NCBI GenBank assembly: GCA_021826255.1
Contig: JAKBAZ010000015.1
Span: 1 to 14,052, forward strand
DNA: 14,052 nt
Origin: Actinomycetes bacterium
GTDB lineage: Bacteria > Actinomycetota > Acidimicrobiia > Acidimicrobiales > RAAP-2
Reading direction: 5' to 3'
This document shows, piece after piece, positions 13,707 through 14,052 of this stretch. The translations under genes were made by a program, and so were the position numbers. The notes below the pieces were generated by a model, which did not search any database, had not been told where the DNA came from, and saw only the letters and a program-made list of their open reading frames with translations. Position 1 is the first letter of the stretch. The number at the start of each line of letters is the position of its first letter.

Positions 13707-14052
13707 TCACTGGCGGCCGGTGAGTCTCCACGTGGCCGGGAGTAAGGCGCCGGCGAGGAGGGCCTTGATGGCGTCGCCGATGAGGAAGGGCTTCATACCG
13801 GCCGACAGCGCTTGGGCCAGGCTCAAATGAGCGCTGTGAGCGAGCCAACTGACGCCAAAGACGTAAATCACGAGGGAGCCGACGACGAATTGGGCGACCG
13901 CACTGGCGACGTGACGGTCGAGACCCCGTCGGCTCATCTCACCCATCACGGCCGCCGCGGCGACGAATCCGAGGAGGTACCCGAAGGTCACGCCGGGGTA
14001 GCCCGAGGTGTGAGCGTGGAACCAGGGCACTCCAGCGAGACCGGCCAGTACG
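13707..14052 (-). CDS. bioY: BioY family biotin transporter (ECF S component), 5' end outside window
   Basis: The C-terminal 114 residues of a BioY protein; the reading frame stays open to the window edge, and the true start lies beyond it. The visible part begins VLAGLAGVPWFHAHTSG and continues YPGVTFGYLLGFVAAAAVMG, the hallmark BioY region with the Gly-Tyr-Leu-Leu-Gly-Phe motif. Further membrane segments follow, with GMKPFLIGDAIKALLAGALLP near the end, also typical. BioY binds biotin in the membrane and works alone or with an ECF energising module (BioM/BioN or EcfA/EcfT). No such module genes are in the window, so they may lie upstream or be shared. An internal GTG at 14028-14030 is not the start because the conserved sequence continues before it. 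pepP follows after 26 bp. Confidence 0.88.
   Translation of the reverse strand, partial: VLAGLAGVPWFHAHTSGYPGVTFGYLLGFVAAAAVMGEMSRRGLDRHVASAVAQFVVGSLVIYVFGVSWLAHSAHLSLAQALSAGMKPFLIGDAIKALLAGALLPATWRLTGRQ

Noticed and set aside
13003..13830. Long 275-residue plus-strand frame opposite pepP
   Set aside because: It is antisense to conserved PepP coding sequence, Gly/Val/Glu-rich with no motif, and crosses from pepP into bioY.

Overview
This window is a GC-rich (clearly above 60% by eye) stretch of an actinobacterial chromosome. The rimO-pgsA-cinA-recA order, the actinobacterial-type LexA/SOS site (GAAC-N4-GTTC) before recA, the frequent GTG starts and the TANNNT-type -10 boxes all fit. A secreted, probably acid-active S53 peptidase and the lack of recX and clgR beside recA make an acidimicrobial-type lineage an attractive guess. 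That placement is inference only. I see no transposase, integrase, CRISPR array or phage gene, and the gene density and base use look like ordinary core chromosome.

Layout. Positions 1-145 hold no gene I can support. On the minus strand follow a secreted S53 (sedolisin/kumamolisin) peptidase (2503-146), a DUF4395 membrane protein (3070-2543) and a TauE/SafE (TSUP) permease (3881-3105). A short divergent promoter region (about 3882-3970) separates these from a Nudix hydrolase on the plus strand. A tRNA-Ser(GCU) gene follows, with a good promoter, then a perfect 15-bp hairpin, then the rimO-pgsA-cinA run, in which the genes overlap or touch and are probably co-translated. A 255-bp intergenic region with a LexA box precedes recA. 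After recA come a left-handed beta-helix acyltransferase and an overlapping MFS exporter, then serB. serB converges on, and overlaps by 24 bp, a minus-strand Xaa-Pro aminopeptidase gene. The window ends inside a minus-strand BioY biotin-transporter gene.

How the genes work together. Most genes are housekeeping: RimO modifies ribosomal protein S12, PgsA makes phosphatidylglycerol phosphate, CinA recycles or cleans up pyridine nucleotides, RecA does recombination and SOS induction, SerB finishes serine synthesis, PepP trims peptides, and BioY takes up biotin. The less ordinary pairs are TauE/SafE with DUF4395 (possibly sulfur or redox related) and the acyltransferase with the MFS exporter (possibly modification plus export of one compound).

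The most notable pattern is in the starts. Seven genes that begin a transcription unit have a TANNNT-like box 6-9 nt before the start codon and no visible Shine-Dalgarno, which suggests leaderless transcripts. The genes inside the operon, and recA, have ordinary Shine-Dalgarno sequences. I found no convincing undescribed multi-gene system; the findings below are regulatory and contextual.
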